NCBI RefSeq assembly: GCF_025961225.1
Contig: NZ_JAOQNG010000005.1
Span: 1-64,000 of the forward strand
Direction: 5' to 3'
DNA length: 64,000 bases
DNA from: Azospirillum canadense
GTDB taxonomy: Bacteria; Pseudomonadota; Alphaproteobacteria; Azospirillales; Azospirillaceae
Shown in pieces: positions 43,336 to 51,849 of this stretch. Every line of letters begins with the position of its first letter. The first letter of the stretch is position 1. The notes under the pieces are model-generated. The model was not told the origin of the DNA and searched no databases. It was given only the letters and a program-made list of their open reading frames with translations. A program made the position numbers and the translations under genes.

Positions 43336-44657
43336 TTCCGGAGGTCTCCTTGGCGCACGCCACTCGTAAATTGTATCACCACAGGAAGGTTCGCCGCAAC
43401 CCGCACCGTCGGCTTCATCTCCCCGGCGTCCTGTTTTAGGATCTGCGACGCTGTTCCAGCGCCGCCCTCCGCGAAACCACCGGCGATCTGCCGTCCCGTG
43501 GACGGCTGCGTCTGCGTGACGATGGTGCCACCCAGCCCCGTCCCGACGCTCTGGACCGTGGACACCGGCTGCGACGCGACCCGTCCGGCGATCCCCAGTC
43601 CCCCGGCGAAGGCGGGCCAGATGATGCGTTCGAAATAGTAATTGTCCACGTCCACCGGCAGCGCCGGCGACCGCGTCTCCGCGTTCTGCAGGAAGCCCTT
43701 CACGGCGTATTCCTGCCCGCGCCAGATCATCCGGGTGATCGTCACGGACGCCGTCTTTTGGCGGAAGGCCGGCGTCCCGTACACCGTCGCCCCGACGAAT
43801 GGCCCGCCCAGCACCTCGACAACCACCTCCGCCGGCGCATCCGAGTCCGCGGCCACCCGCGTCACCCCATACGCCTCGTGCGCGGCCGCCATCTCCGTCC
43901 CGCCGTTGCCACTGTCCACAAACGCGAGCGCATGCCCGCCGCCGGTCCCACCCGCCACACCACCGCTCATCCCCGCCGCCGCCCCCCGTCCGGCGCCTTG
44001 GTTCATCGCCGGGGGAGAATAGGCGCTGGGGGTCACCACCGGGCCCACCGACTGGGGCGTCCCCCAAGGCCCACTGCCGGCTGGAGCCCCGGTCGCGTCC
44101 CCGCCCGCCACCATGGTCGGCTTGCGGTCCGTCGTCGCCTTCAGCTTCGTGTCGTTGATCGCCCGCACAATGGCGTCCCGCAGCGCCTTCTCGTCGACCG
44201 CCGGCACCACCTGGATGGGCGCCTGCGTCACCGGCTGGACCGCCTGAATCGGCTGTGGCGGCGGCGGCGGCGCCGGGTCGAACACGGGGTAGCCCACGGA
44301 CGTCTTGTTCTGCCGTTCGGCCTCGGTGAAGATCTGGGTGTTCTTGTCCTGGAACGCCTGCTTGGTCGCCGGCGGCAGGTCGGGCGCCCCCGGCGCCTGC
44401 GCCACCTTGCCCCCGTCGGCGACGGACGCCACGGCCACCGGCTGCTCGCCGCCGCTGAACACCGCTCGCAGCGCGATCCCCAGCACGGCCACGGTGACCA
44501 CCGCGCCACCGCCGACCATCAGCGCGCGTTGTCCCAACCGCCGCCGCTTCAATTCAGCCTTTTTCGCATCTGGATCGAAATCTGCGGCCCCACCGCCGAC
44601 AACCGTGTCGTCGCCAAAGCCCAACGGATCCAGATCGCCCTTTGGCTTGTCGGTCAT
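43332..44657 (-). CDS. traO: TraO/DotG-family channel protein
   Basis: DotG/TraO spans the inner membrane and periplasm and makes the central channel. The 441-residue protein has one membrane helix (~45-67), a Pro/Gln-rich periplasmic linker (PPPPPPQPIQAVQPV) and a C-terminal VirB10/TrbI-like domain. Its marks are FVGATVYGTPAFRQKTASVTITRMIWRGQEYAVKGFLQNAETRSPALPVDVDNYYFERIIWPAFAGGLGIAGRVASQPV, ending ANLPVVIQFTSGV. Both the start (4-bp overlap with traN) and the end (4-bp overlap with traP) are coupled. Typical R64/Dot proteins are much longer; this one lacks repeats. Confidence 0.85.
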   Translation of the reverse strand: MTDKPKGDLDPLGFGDDTVVGGGAADFDPDAKKAELKRRRLGQRALMVGGGAVVTVAVLGIALRAVFSGGEQPVAVASVADGGKVAQAPGAPDLPPATKQAFQDKNTQIFTEAERQNKTSVGYPVFDPAPPPPPQPIQAVQPVTQAPIQVVPAVDEKALRDAIVRAINDTKLKATTDRKPTMVAGGDATGAPAGSGPWGTPQSVGPVVTPSAYSPPAMNQGAGRGAAAGMSGGVAGGTGGGHALAFVDSGNGGTEMAAAHEAYGVTRVAADSDAPAEVVVEVLGGPFVGATVYGTPAFRQKTASVTITRMIWRGQEYAVKGFLQNAETRSPALPVDVDNYYFERIIWPAFAGGLGIAGRVASQPVSTVQSVGTGLGGTIVTQTQPSTGRQIAGGFAEGGAGTASQILKQDAGEMKPTVRVAANLPVVIQFTSGVRQGDLRK

Positions 44658-45787
44658 CGTTCCCCCTCCGTCGCCTTGCGACCGGCGCCGCCAGTGCGCC
44701 GGTCGCGCAGGGTCAGACCACCGCTTCCCACCGCATCGGACCGGCCGCCGGCCGCGATTACGGCCCCGTCGCCCAGCACGTCCGCCGGCACCGTGGCGCG
44801 CACGACCTTGGCTCCGGCAATCTTGATCTCGACGTCGTTTCCGTCGTCGTCGAACCGCAACACGGGAACCGGCTTCAACCGGTACACATACACCCCCTCC
44901 AGGCTCGACATCGCCGTGGGCGTCGGCGACAGCAGAACCATGGACGATCGCACGAACAGCTCCGTCCCAAGGCGCCACGCCCGCGTCCGCCCGTTTCCCT
45001 TGTCCACGGGCAACGACACCGCGTCCGGCGGCACGACGCCATAGAGAAACCCGCTCATGGTGTCATCACCGGCCACGAGTTGCGTCCCGCCCAGGTCGTA
45101 AGGGGCCACCTTGGCCTTTGGCCCCAGCCGCGGCACCCGCGCGTCGAAGCGCAGGTAATGCTCGTGGCTGCCCGCCTCCAGACGCAACCCGATCGGCGTG
45201 TTCAGCCCCTGCAGCCGGCACACGGCCGTTCCATGGTCCACCTCGTTCACGGCGCGGAGGACCAGCACGTGCGTCCCGCCCTTTGGTGCCGCGCCCTCGA
45301 ATCCCGCCGACACGTCGCAGCCGTTGTCCAGGATCGGCCAGGGCTCCCCGCTCATGTCGATGAAGGTGATGGTCGCCAGCTGGCTCAGATCGAACTTCAC
45401 GACCGGGATGGGTGACGCCGGATCGAGCGGTACATCCCGCATTACGGTCGCCATCTTCGGCGCCGCCCGGGACCGAACCTGCGCCGTGCGGTCCGACTGC
45501 TCGCGCACCGCGCGATGCCCGTCGGCCGGCACCGGGTTCTCCATCCGCAGCGTCTCCTTGACCAGCCGCTCGATCAGCGCCTGCGTCGGATCGGGTGCCG
45601 TGAGTGCGCCCGCCCCCGCCCCCTCGCCGCCCGGCCCCGGCGCCGCGGCGGTCGCGGGCGCCGGGATGGCTCCCGCGCCCGCCGCCGGCATCTGCGCCCA
45701 GGCCGGGCCGCCGAGCCCCGCCGCCAGAACAGCGCCGCCCAGCAATGCCGCGGTCCACCATTTCCCGATCTCGCCGTTTCGCTGCAT
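44654..45787 (-). CDS. traN: TraN/DotH-family outer-membrane channel protein
   Basis: DotH/TraN forms the outer-membrane ring of the type IVB core, inserted by DotC and DotD. The 377-residue protein has a signal peptide (AALLGGAVLAAGLGGPAWAQ). The family blocks are ALIERLVKETLRMENPV, RDVPLDPASPIPVVKFDLSQLATITFIDMSGEPWPILDNGCDV, HVLVLRAVNEVDHGTAVCRLQGLNTPIGLRLEAGSHEHYLRFDARVPRLGP and the C-terminal VEIKIAGAKVVRATVP. It starts 5 bp after traM. Well supported. Confidence 0.87.
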   Translation of the reverse strand: MQRNGEIGKWWTAALLGGAVLAAGLGGPAWAQMPAAGAGAIPAPATAAAPGPGGEGAGAGALTAPDPTQALIERLVKETLRMENPVPADGHRAVREQSDRTAQVRSRAAPKMATVMRDVPLDPASPIPVVKFDLSQLATITFIDMSGEPWPILDNGCDVSAGFEGAAPKGGTHVLVLRAVNEVDHGTAVCRLQGLNTPIGLRLEAGSHEHYLRFDARVPRLGPKAKVAPYDLGGTQLVAGDDTMSGFLYGVVPPDAVSLPVDKGNGRTRAWRLGTELFVRSSMVLLSPTPTAMSSLEGVYVYRLKPVPVLRFDDDGNDVEIKIAGAKVVRATVPADVLGDGAVIAAGGRSDAVGSGGLTLRDRRTGGAGRKATEGER

Positions 45788-45792
45788 GGTTC

Positions 45793-46608
45793 TCACGGCT
45801 CCCGGTACGTGTCGATGGCGATCATGTCTTTCTTGCCCTCCCCGGCCCCGACGCGGACGATCTCCATGGTGATCGGGAATTCCTTGGGCGCCCCAAACTG
45901 GTTTCCGGAGTTGATGACCCGCCGCACCTGAGCCTGCACCAACCACCAATAGCGGCCGTCCTTCGGTTTATGATCCAGAATGGCGCAGGGCTGGATCGCT
46001 TGCGTCGCCCAGGTCTGCGTGTTGTCCTCGACGCTCTTGCGTCGGTTCCGATCCCTGAGCGCGTTCAGGTACGCCCGCCAGGCAGGGTCAGTGAACCAGT
46101 CCTGAAGCTTGCGAAGCCGCATGTCGTAATCGCTGAAGCCGAAGGTGCCGATTTCCTGAACGCTTTCCGCACAGAACTGCCGCACGGTGGCCGGCGACAC
46201 GTGCGGCTCCTCCAGCGTCGGAATTCGTGTCATGCGCCCGGTCGCCGAATCGTAGCCGATCACATTGTCGCGGCCCTTTGCGGCGTAATAGAAAACCGGG
46301 TACATGCCGACCGCGACCACGAGAGCGACGAGCAGTCCTTTGATTTGGCCGTTTTTCCTGTTGCTCTCATCCCGATAGAAGTCCCACCGCTCTTGCGCGG
46401 CGCCCAGTCCCTTCGGCGGCCCGTCCCCGCCACCTGGTCCGCTGCCCGGAGGCCGCGGCGCGGTCCGGCCCGCCGCACCCGTGGCGGCTTCGGCGGCCGC
46501 ACCGTTCCTGGGCACCCCAGCCGCCGACGGCGCGCCAGCACCTCGCGCCACCCCCGGCGCATTCCCGCCGTTCGTACCACGCTTTGCGCTTGCTGCAACC
46601 GTCCGCAA
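45793..46608 (-). CDS. traM: TraM/DotI-family inner-membrane protein
   Basis: DotI/TraM is an inner-membrane protein of the type IVB complex, related to VirB8. I place the start at TTG 46608 because an excellent ribosome site (ataggagacg) precedes it and no ATG does. The 271-residue protein has a basic/Ala/Pro-rich tail (1-70) and one membrane helix (91-110). A periplasmic VirB8-like domain follows, with SPATVRQFCAESVQEIGTFGFSDYDMRLRKLQDWFTDPAWRAYLNALRDRN and a beta sheet ending WWLVQAQVRRVINSGNQFGAPKEFPITMEIVRV. It is the first gene of the third transfer operon. Confidence 0.86.
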   Translation of the reverse strand: MRTVAASAKRGTNGGNAPGVARGAGAPSAAGVPRNGAAAEAATGAAGRTAPRPPGSGPGGGDGPPKGLGAAQERWDFYRDESNRKNGQIKGLLVALVVAVGMYPVFYYAAKGRDNVIGYDSATGRMTRIPTLEEPHVSPATVRQFCAESVQEIGTFGFSDYDMRLRKLQDWFTDPAWRAYLNALRDRNRRKSVEDNTQTWATQAIQPCAILDHKPKDGRYWWLVQAQVRRVINSGNQFGAPKEFPITMEIVRVGAGEGKKDMIAIDTYREP

Positions 46609-46955
46609 GTTCGTCTCCTATAATAAGACCGCCGCCACAATATCGCCGCTACCCCTCCCCGTCATCCATTTTCGTATCCACCTTCCCTGCCGCCCGCCCT
46701 TGATGGCTTCCTCACCCGGACGCTCCATCTCTCCCCACTCCCCCATTGGGCTGCCACCGGTGCGCACGTCCGCGCCACAAGGGTCCAACCCACTGTATGC
46801 ATCGGTTGTCCACCAACGCCACCGAGCCCTCAGTGCCACACCGCTCAGCTTGTGACCCACACATCGACGCTTTCCTCTTGACTGTGGGTCACACCCCAAG
46901 CATGCTCCACCCGTTAACGTCACACGCACTCTCTGAACTCAACCACGGGGATCAT
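46609..46955. promoter_or_regulatory. Divergent control region between the traM operon and parA
   Basis: Contains tcatccatttt (46662-46672). Read on the minus strand it is the AAAATGGATGAC element also found at the traH promoter. Further right lies the parA operator and promoter. No reading frame of note. One regulator could therefore link transfer and maintenance, but this is inference. Confidence 0.5.
46851..46906 (+). promoter_or_regulatory. parA promoter with inverted-repeat operator
   Basis: tgtgacccaca (46851-46861) and tgtgggtcaca (46883-46893) form a perfect 11-bp inverted repeat with a 21-bp spacer. The right arm overlaps a TTGACT -35 (46878-46883). A catgct -10 follows 17 bp later (46901-46906). 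ParA has an N-terminal helix-turn-helix and probably represses its own operon from this site. Confidence 0.55.
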
Positions 46956-47951
46956 ATGAACGGCGAGGACATGCGCGCGTTCCGCGAAAAACGCGGGGAA
47001 AACCAGAGCGAGTTTGCGTCTTGGATCGCGACCGCGCTCGGCCGCAAATACGAACGCACAATGGTCAACAAGTGGGAGAATGGCGTTACCCGTATCCCCG
47101 TCATTGTGGAAGATTTCCTGCACCGCAACGGCGTTGGCGCGTCGAAGCCGGGCAAGCGCGTCGTCGTTGCCATCGCTAACCAGAAGGGCGGCGTTGGTAA
47201 GACGACGGTCGCGGTCAACCTTGCCGCCAAACTTGCCCGCCAGGGCTTCCGCGTGCTCTTGATCGACGCCGATCCGCAGTCCAACGCCACGATCCACGTC
47301 GGGTGCGATCCGATCGCGGCCTTTGACGACCGCAAGTCGCTGCACCACGTCCTGCGCGAAGACGCCCCCATCTCCAGGTGCGTCGTGCCGGTGCTCGACA
47401 ACCGCTTCGACCTTCTTCCCGGATCGCTGGAACTTACCGAGTTCGACTCCGCCATGGCGTCCGACGGCTTTGCGGGCTTGGGGTTGAAGAACAAGCTCGC
47501 CGAGGTGACCAACTACGACTTCATTGTCATCGACTGCTCGCCCAGCCTGACGATGCTGACCGTCAACGCCCTCACCGCAGCCGACGGCGTGCTCGTTCCC
47601 GTTCAGACCGAAGCCTTCGCTGTTACCGGCGTCCCCCAGCTCCTCAAGACGATCGACAAGATGCGGCGCAAGGGTAACCCGACCCTGCGCATCCTGGGCA
47701 TGATTCCGACACTCTTCTCGGCACGCAATTCCCAGGACGTCGAAACGCTTAACGAGATCAGGGACGCCTACGGTGACAAGACCCGCGTCTTCGACCCGAT
47801 CCCGCGGACGACCAACTACGCCAAATCAGCCAAGGGCGGCTACCCGCTCATCGACTACGATGACGACGGCGAGGTGACCCATGTATTCAACGCACTGAGC
47901 GAGGTCCTCGTTTCGATGTCGGTCGGCAAGGAGGTGGCCCATGCCTCCTAA
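46956..47951 (+). CDS. parA: ParA partition ATPase with N-terminal DNA-binding domain
   Basis: Drives segregation of the plasmid by an ATP-controlled pattern on the nucleoid. The 331-residue protein starts at ATG 46956 (gggga ribosome site). Residues ~1-55 form a helix-turn-helix (FREKRGENQSEFASWI…MVNKWENGVTRIP). The deviant Walker A box is KGGVGKTT at 77-84, LLIDADPQSN and FIVIDCSPSL follow, and GVLVPVQTEAFAVTGVPQL comes later. Type Ia ParA proteins, which carry such an N-terminal domain, repress their own promoter. The stop overlaps parB by 11 bp. Confidence 0.9.
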   Translation: MNGEDMRAFREKRGENQSEFASWIATALGRKYERTMVNKWENGVTRIPVIVEDFLHRNGVGASKPGKRVVVAIANQKGGVGKTTVAVNLAAKLARQGFRVLLIDADPQSNATIHVGCDPIAAFDDRKSLHHVLREDAPISRCVVPVLDNRFDLLPGSLELTEFDSAMASDGFAGLGLKNKLAEVTNYDFIVIDCSPSLTMLTVNALTAADGVLVPVQTEAFAVTGVPQLLKTIDKMRRKGNPTLRILGMIPTLFSARNSQDVETLNEIRDAYGDKTRVFDPIPRTTNYAKSAKGGYPLIDYDDDGEVTHVFNALSEVLVSMSVGKEVAHAS

Positions 47952-48843
47952 GCTCCCGAAGAAGGTCGTTAATCCGGCGTTCCAGACCGCCGCCAGGGCT
48001 GATACCAACGTCAGCCATCTGTTCGGCACGTCGAGTGACTTCCCGCAAGTTGTCGAAATCAACCTCGCTGACATCGACACCCGCCCCGAGCAACCCCGTC
48101 GGCACTTCGACGGCGATGCACTCCGATCTCTCGCGGAGTCGATCAACAAACACGGTCTCCAGCAGCCTATTTTGGTCAGCCCGCAGTCCGGCGTCGCCGG
48201 GCAAGGAACCAGTAGGCGTTACACGCTCTGCGCCGGCGAGCGCCGCTACCGTGCCCATCAACTTCTCGGCCGAGACACCATTTACGCGGTTATCACCAAG
48301 GGTGACGCGGACGAGATTGCGCTGATCGAGAACCTACAGCGCGTTGACCTTGACCTCTTCGAAAAATCGGACGGCTTCGCCCGTATGACCGACTTCCGCG
48401 GCTACACCCACGAAGGTCTTGCCGAGGTTGTTGGCTACAGCCGCACGGAGGTGACGAGCATTCTGTCGCTCCAACGCCTCTCGCCGACCATCCGGAAGGA
48501 ATGCGCCACCTCACATCGCGAGACTTCCAAGAGCATCCTCTTCGAACTCGCATCCGTTGCCGACCACGCCCAGCAGGAGGAATTGTGGACGAAGGTCAAG
48601 AACGGCATGAAGACTACCGAACTCCGTTCCGCCAAAAAGGCTTCCGCCACCTCACCTGGGATGTCGCCACCCCATCAGCAGTCGATCCTGCGCATGGTTT
48701 CCACCTCGCGCCGCTTCGTCCGCGAAATCGAAGCCGTCCACGCCGCCGTCCAGGCGAACGATGCCGCGCTCGATGATGCCCAACGCCAGGAACTCCAGCA
48801 AGCCCGTGATCTTATCGATCGACTTCTCGGGTCCGCGTCGTAA
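47941..48843 (+). CDS. parB: ParB centromere-binding partition protein
   Basis: The 300-residue protein has the ParB N-terminal nuclease-like domain (VVEINLADIDTRPEQPRRHF, ESINKHGLQQPILVSP and AGERRYRAHQLLG, the GERR-type motif of CTP-binding ParB). A helix-turn-helix domain follows (LAEVVGYSRTEVTSILSLQRLSPTIR). A C-terminal helix (VNKA-like, QRQELQQARDLIDRLL) probably dimerises. It binds parS sites, most likely the palindromes just downstream. It overlaps parA, and a hairpin follows at 48857. Confidence 0.9.
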   Translation: MPPKLPKKVVNPAFQTAARADTNVSHLFGTSSDFPQVVEINLADIDTRPEQPRRHFDGDALRSLAESINKHGLQQPILVSPQSGVAGQGTSRRYTLCAGERRYRAHQLLGRDTIYAVITKGDADEIALIENLQRVDLDLFEKSDGFARMTDFRGYTHEGLAEVVGYSRTEVTSILSLQRLSPTIRKECATSHRETSKSILFELASVADHAQQEELWTKVKNGMKTTELRSAKKASATSPGMSPPHQQSILRMVSTSRRFVREIEAVHAAVQANDAALDDAQRQELQQARDLIDRLLGSAS

Positions 48844-48856
48844 ATAGCAGGGCTGG

Positions 48857-48877
48857 GGGGCGGCTATTGCCCGCCCC
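48857..48877 (+). terminator. Hairpin after parB
   Basis: ggggcgg (48857-48863) pairs with ccgcccc (48871-48877) across 7 nt, 14 bp after the parB stop and followed by a C/T-rich stretch. It is a probable end for parAB transcription, before the parS-like repeats. Confidence 0.5.
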
Positions 48878-48892
48878 TCCTTCCTCTCACTT

Positions 48893-49168
48893 TGTCCGAA
48901 TTCGGACAGCCGCACTCATCCCACCACTTCCCCCTCCGGCTCGTTCTCGCGCCCCCACAGCACTCATTGTCCGAATTCGGACATTCTACCGCCCGGCCAA
49001 CGCGCAACCCTCGTGACGACACCGTTCCCGACGGTTCAATCTTTGTCCGAATTCGGACAGCCAACAGTTCCTTCTTCGGTGCCGCCGCCCCGACGGTGGC
49101 GCACTGAGCGCACCAGCGCTAAAAACGCCCCCACTCCCCTCACCTCTCACCTTGTCCGAATTCGGACA
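48893..49168. repeat. parS: Four 16-bp palindromes, likely parS centromere
   Basis: The perfect palindrome TGTCCGAATTCGGACA occurs four times: 48893-48908, 48968-48983, 49044-49059 and 49153-49168. Spacings are 75, 76 and 109 bp. All lie immediately downstream of parB in non-coding DNA. Each copy has an EcoRI site (GAATTC) in the centre. Position and repetition identify them as the ParB-binding centromere. The sequence differs from the common chromosomal parS. Confidence 0.8.
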
Positions 49169-49559
49169 GAACGCGCACGTCGACATGGTCCGCACAGCGC
49201 AAATCGATTCAACTGAACGCCGGTGCCAGACGATGTGACAGACAAATCCTCAAAGTCGGCGCTCACCACGCGACCCGCTTCAAAACCTGCGGCGACACCA
49301 GAGCAAGCCATCTCTGAGCATGTCTGTTTCACACCCAGCCCCTACTCCGCAAACGGTTCGAGGTGGCCGCGAGCGCTACTTGGCGTGAGGGATAGGACCG
49401 GTCGACGCAAATCCTCCAGTGAGAACAGCGGTGCCGGGGACCAGCGGGGCGTCGCCACCCGCCGCGTCGGCGGCTTGCAAACATCGCGAGCGTGCAGTGG
49501 AGTGTTTCTGTCAGCGAGCATTGATGCAAGTCCTGGTCTGAATTGCGGCACCGGCGATG
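49169..49559. other. Non-coding region right of the parS array
   Basis: No convincing gene was seen; frames are short and Arg/Ser-biased. It may hold the end of partition-site DNA or decayed sequence. Confidence 0.35.
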
Positions 49560-49955
49560 TCAGTGGGGAGCCGTGGGAAGACATTTCTGCACGATGGTGT
49601 AGCATTGGTAGAGCGACCAATTCCCGCTCGACGCAAGACCATAGACGAGTTGCTGGACCACGCCATTGCGCATCGTGAAGGTCGCCTCACAAACAGGGCT
49701 GCCTGTGTAAGTCCCGGAGGGCGATTGCCCATTGCCCCCCGAGGTTGGGGAGGAGTAGGTCCGGCGGCTTTGGTAGGTGAGGTGTTCCTGGCCGCCGGTC
49801 GCCGCCTGTCGATCGGGTAACCCAGCGCAGGACAGCAAGGTTGCCTTCGGCATGCCAACAAGAGCTCGTTGTGCGTTGAGGGCCTGATCGACACCGGGAT
49901 AGGCGCAAGCGCCGAGGATCCCGATCATCACGAGCCATCGCCACCGTCTGCTCAT
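49560..49955 (-). CDS. Small lipoprotein (131 aa)
   Basis: Start ATG 49955 behind ggagagaacgggg. The lipobox is ILGAC with Cys17. The mature part LNAQRALVGMPKATLLSCAGLPDRQAATGGQEHLTYQSR…VCEATFTMRNGVVQQLVYG…QCYTIVQKC is a family of small alphaproteobacterial lipoproteins related in fold to SmpA/OmlA. The VGMPKATLLSCAG motif and three later cysteines are characteristic. It probably sits in the outer membrane. Exact function unknown. Confidence 0.65.
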   Translation of the reverse strand: MSRRWRWLVMIGILGACAYPGVDQALNAQRALVGMPKATLLSCAGLPDRQAATGGQEHLTYQSRRTYSSPTSGGNGQSPSGTYTGSPVCEATFTMRNGVVQQLVYGLASSGNWSLYQCYTIVQKCLPTAPH

Positions 49956-50363
49956 CCCCGTTCTCTCCGCCAACGACACAACTGCTGGGCCGCTGTCGGT
50001 GCTGTGGCCCACGACTGGCGTGGTCTGGGTCACGAGCCATCCTGTCCATCCGACAGACATATCGTCGGGCTCGCCGTGGACGCTCGCCGCCGACAGCCAA
50101 TTGGCGACGAGACTGCCCAAGGCCGGCCCACGGTGGCGCGATTATCCGAACCGGGCAGCGCGCGGCCAGTTCCATACGCTCGGCGACAAGTTTGCCGGTG
50201 GCATCAATTCTGGCGACGCTCAGTTGGAACACCCGAACGCGCTCGCCACACCAGCAATTGCAGTGAACCTATTGGCCCTCTGCACGGGCGATTAATGCCC
50301 ATGCGGCCCTCCGGCTCAGCGGCAACGCGAGTACAAGTGGAAAGGCGGCTGTGCGAGGTGCCT
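49956..50363. other. Intergenic region with no gene seen
   Basis: A 408-bp stretch between the lipoprotein gene (leftward) and the hydrolase gene (rightward). It should hold both promoters. Nothing specific was recognised. Confidence 0.35.
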
Positions 50364-51236
50364 ATGCGGACCAAGCCTCGTGAAACAATGGGCAACATCT
50401 CTCGGCGGCATCTTCTTCAGGCCCTGGGAGTTGCCGCCGTAATGCCCGATATCCATTCGACCACGACCGGGCCAGGATTGTCCGCGGCGAAATCCATTGT
50501 TATGGTCCATGGGGCTTTCGCTGGAGCCTGGTGCTTTGAGGTGTTCCGCGGCGTGTTCCGCGATCTCGGCTGGACCGTCCACGACCCCGACCTGAAGGGG
50601 CACGGTGTGGCGGTGGGTACCGGCCAGGACTTGGTAGGCGTTGGTATGGCCGATTACCGGGCGGACCTAACGGCCTTCCTGCAGGGCTTCCCAGAGCCGC
50701 CGGTTCTGCTGGGCCACTCGATGGGCGGCGTGCTCGTCCAGCAGCTGGCCGCGGACGGGCTCGCCCGAGCGCTGGTCCTGGTCGATGCCGCGCCGCGCGC
50801 CGGCATTCTGCCCTCCACCGACAGCGAACGCACCGCGGCGCAAGGGTTGATGTCCCTGGGCCCCTTCTGGACGACCGTCGTCCACCCCAACTTCGCCGTC
50901 GCAGCCGGCGATTCCCTCAACGGCGTGCCCGCCGACGAGCGACGCGCAGTCTTCGACCGTTTCGGGCCGGAGTCTGGGCGGGCACTGTTCGAACTGTTCT
51001 TCTGGATGTTGGACCGAACAAAGGCCACGGCGGTCGATGTCGGGGCAGTGCGTTGCCCGGTCCTTTGCGTCTCCGGCCGCGAGGACCGCATCGTGTCGCC
51101 CGAAACGGCCCGCGCGTCCGTATCCGCGTTCCGCTACGGAACTTACCGCGAGGCGCCCGGCCATGGGCACATGCTGCTGGTCGAGCCCGGAGCGGCGGAC
51201 ATTGCCCGGTCCATCGCCGAATGGCTGCCCGTGTGA
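50364..51236 (+). CDS. Alpha/beta hydrolase with twin-arginine-like signal
   Basis: The 290-residue protein (ATG 50364; alternative 50388) begins GNISRRHLLQALGVAAVMP, a twin-arginine-type export signal. The fold shows VMVHGAFAGAWCF (oxyanion loop), the nucleophile GHSMGG with Ser119, Asp in CVSGREDRIVSP, and His in APGHGHMLLVEPG. These complete the catalytic triad. The overall form is that of methylesterase/salicylate-hydrolase-like esterases. The substrate is unknown. The protein would act in the periplasm if the signal is used. Confidence 0.75.
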   Translation: MRTKPRETMGNISRRHLLQALGVAAVMPDIHSTTTGPGLSAAKSIVMVHGAFAGAWCFEVFRGVFRDLGWTVHDPDLKGHGVAVGTGQDLVGVGMADYRADLTAFLQGFPEPPVLLGHSMGGVLVQQLAADGLARALVLVDAAPRAGILPSTDSERTAAQGLMSLGPFWTTVVHPNFAVAAGDSLNGVPADERRAVFDRFGPESGRALFELFFWMLDRTKATAVDVGAVRCPVLCVSGREDRIVSPETARASVSAFRYGTYREAPGHGHMLLVEPGAADIARSIAEWLPV

Positions 51237-51849
51237 TGGCAACGGCAAATGAGCGCTGAGAAAAGGCGCGCTTAAGCCTGTGTCGAAGAGTACTCGATTC
51301 TGCGCAAATCCGCTTTGCGGAACGGTTCATTCGCCGTTGGTATGAGGGGTCGGAATCCGGAGTGAAGTCGTACGCGTGGCAAGGAGGAGTCATAAAAAGG
51401 GGTGGACCCGGTTGGATCGGCTTCATTCTGCTGCCCATCCTGTGAGCGGTCTCAGCGTTCGGTCAGGCTCAGCGTTTCTCGATCATTGCGTGAGGCTTCT
51501 CAATCATAGAGTTACCGTTTCTCAATCATTGAGTTCGGTCTCTCAAACGTTCCGGTAGCGACCACCGCCATCTATACGAAGAACGCAACAGCGCGACCAT
51601 TGTAACGCGCGTTACAACGCACGTAGGCGAGAGCGCATGAGAGCGTCCAAACGTTCCATCACCCGCGACAAGGCGTTATCGGATCAGCGGCAAGCAGCGT
51701 GAGCCATCTGAGGCGCGTTGATGTCCCGTGGTGCCCATCAATGCCGCGCGCTCAGAGTCCATAGGGCATGCACCGGATCGGTCAGGGGTGATCGTCGCGC
51801 CCATGTCAGGGTAGGGCAGGGCGCCTCCCCTTGTGCCATTCCGTTTCGG
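51237..51849. other. Non-coding region with iteron-like repeats
   Basis: No real gene. Contains four spaced repeats at 51478-51550 (see that entry). A possible coding remnant near 51290-51442 reads …RFAERFIRRWYEGSESGVKSYAWQGG…WIGFILLPIL but lacks a start codon. Confidence 0.4.
51478..51550. repeat. Four phased 21-22 bp repeats around CTCAATCATTGAG
   Basis: Copies at 51478 (ctcgatcattgcgtgag), 51499 (ctcaatcatagag), 51521 (ctcaatcattgag, a perfect palindrome about its centre) and about 51543 (ctcaaacgtt, weakest). Starts are 21-22 bp apart, i.e. two helical turns. Such phasing is typical of iterons or multi-site operators. No replication gene lies beside them. They may be a silent origin, a partition site or an operator. 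Confidence 0.5.

Noticed and set aside
48893..49168. Repeats as mere EcoRI restriction sites or a CRISPR-like array
   Set aside because: The identity spans the whole 16-bp palindrome, the spacers are of different length and lack any cas neighbour, and parB is adjacent; a centromere explains them best.
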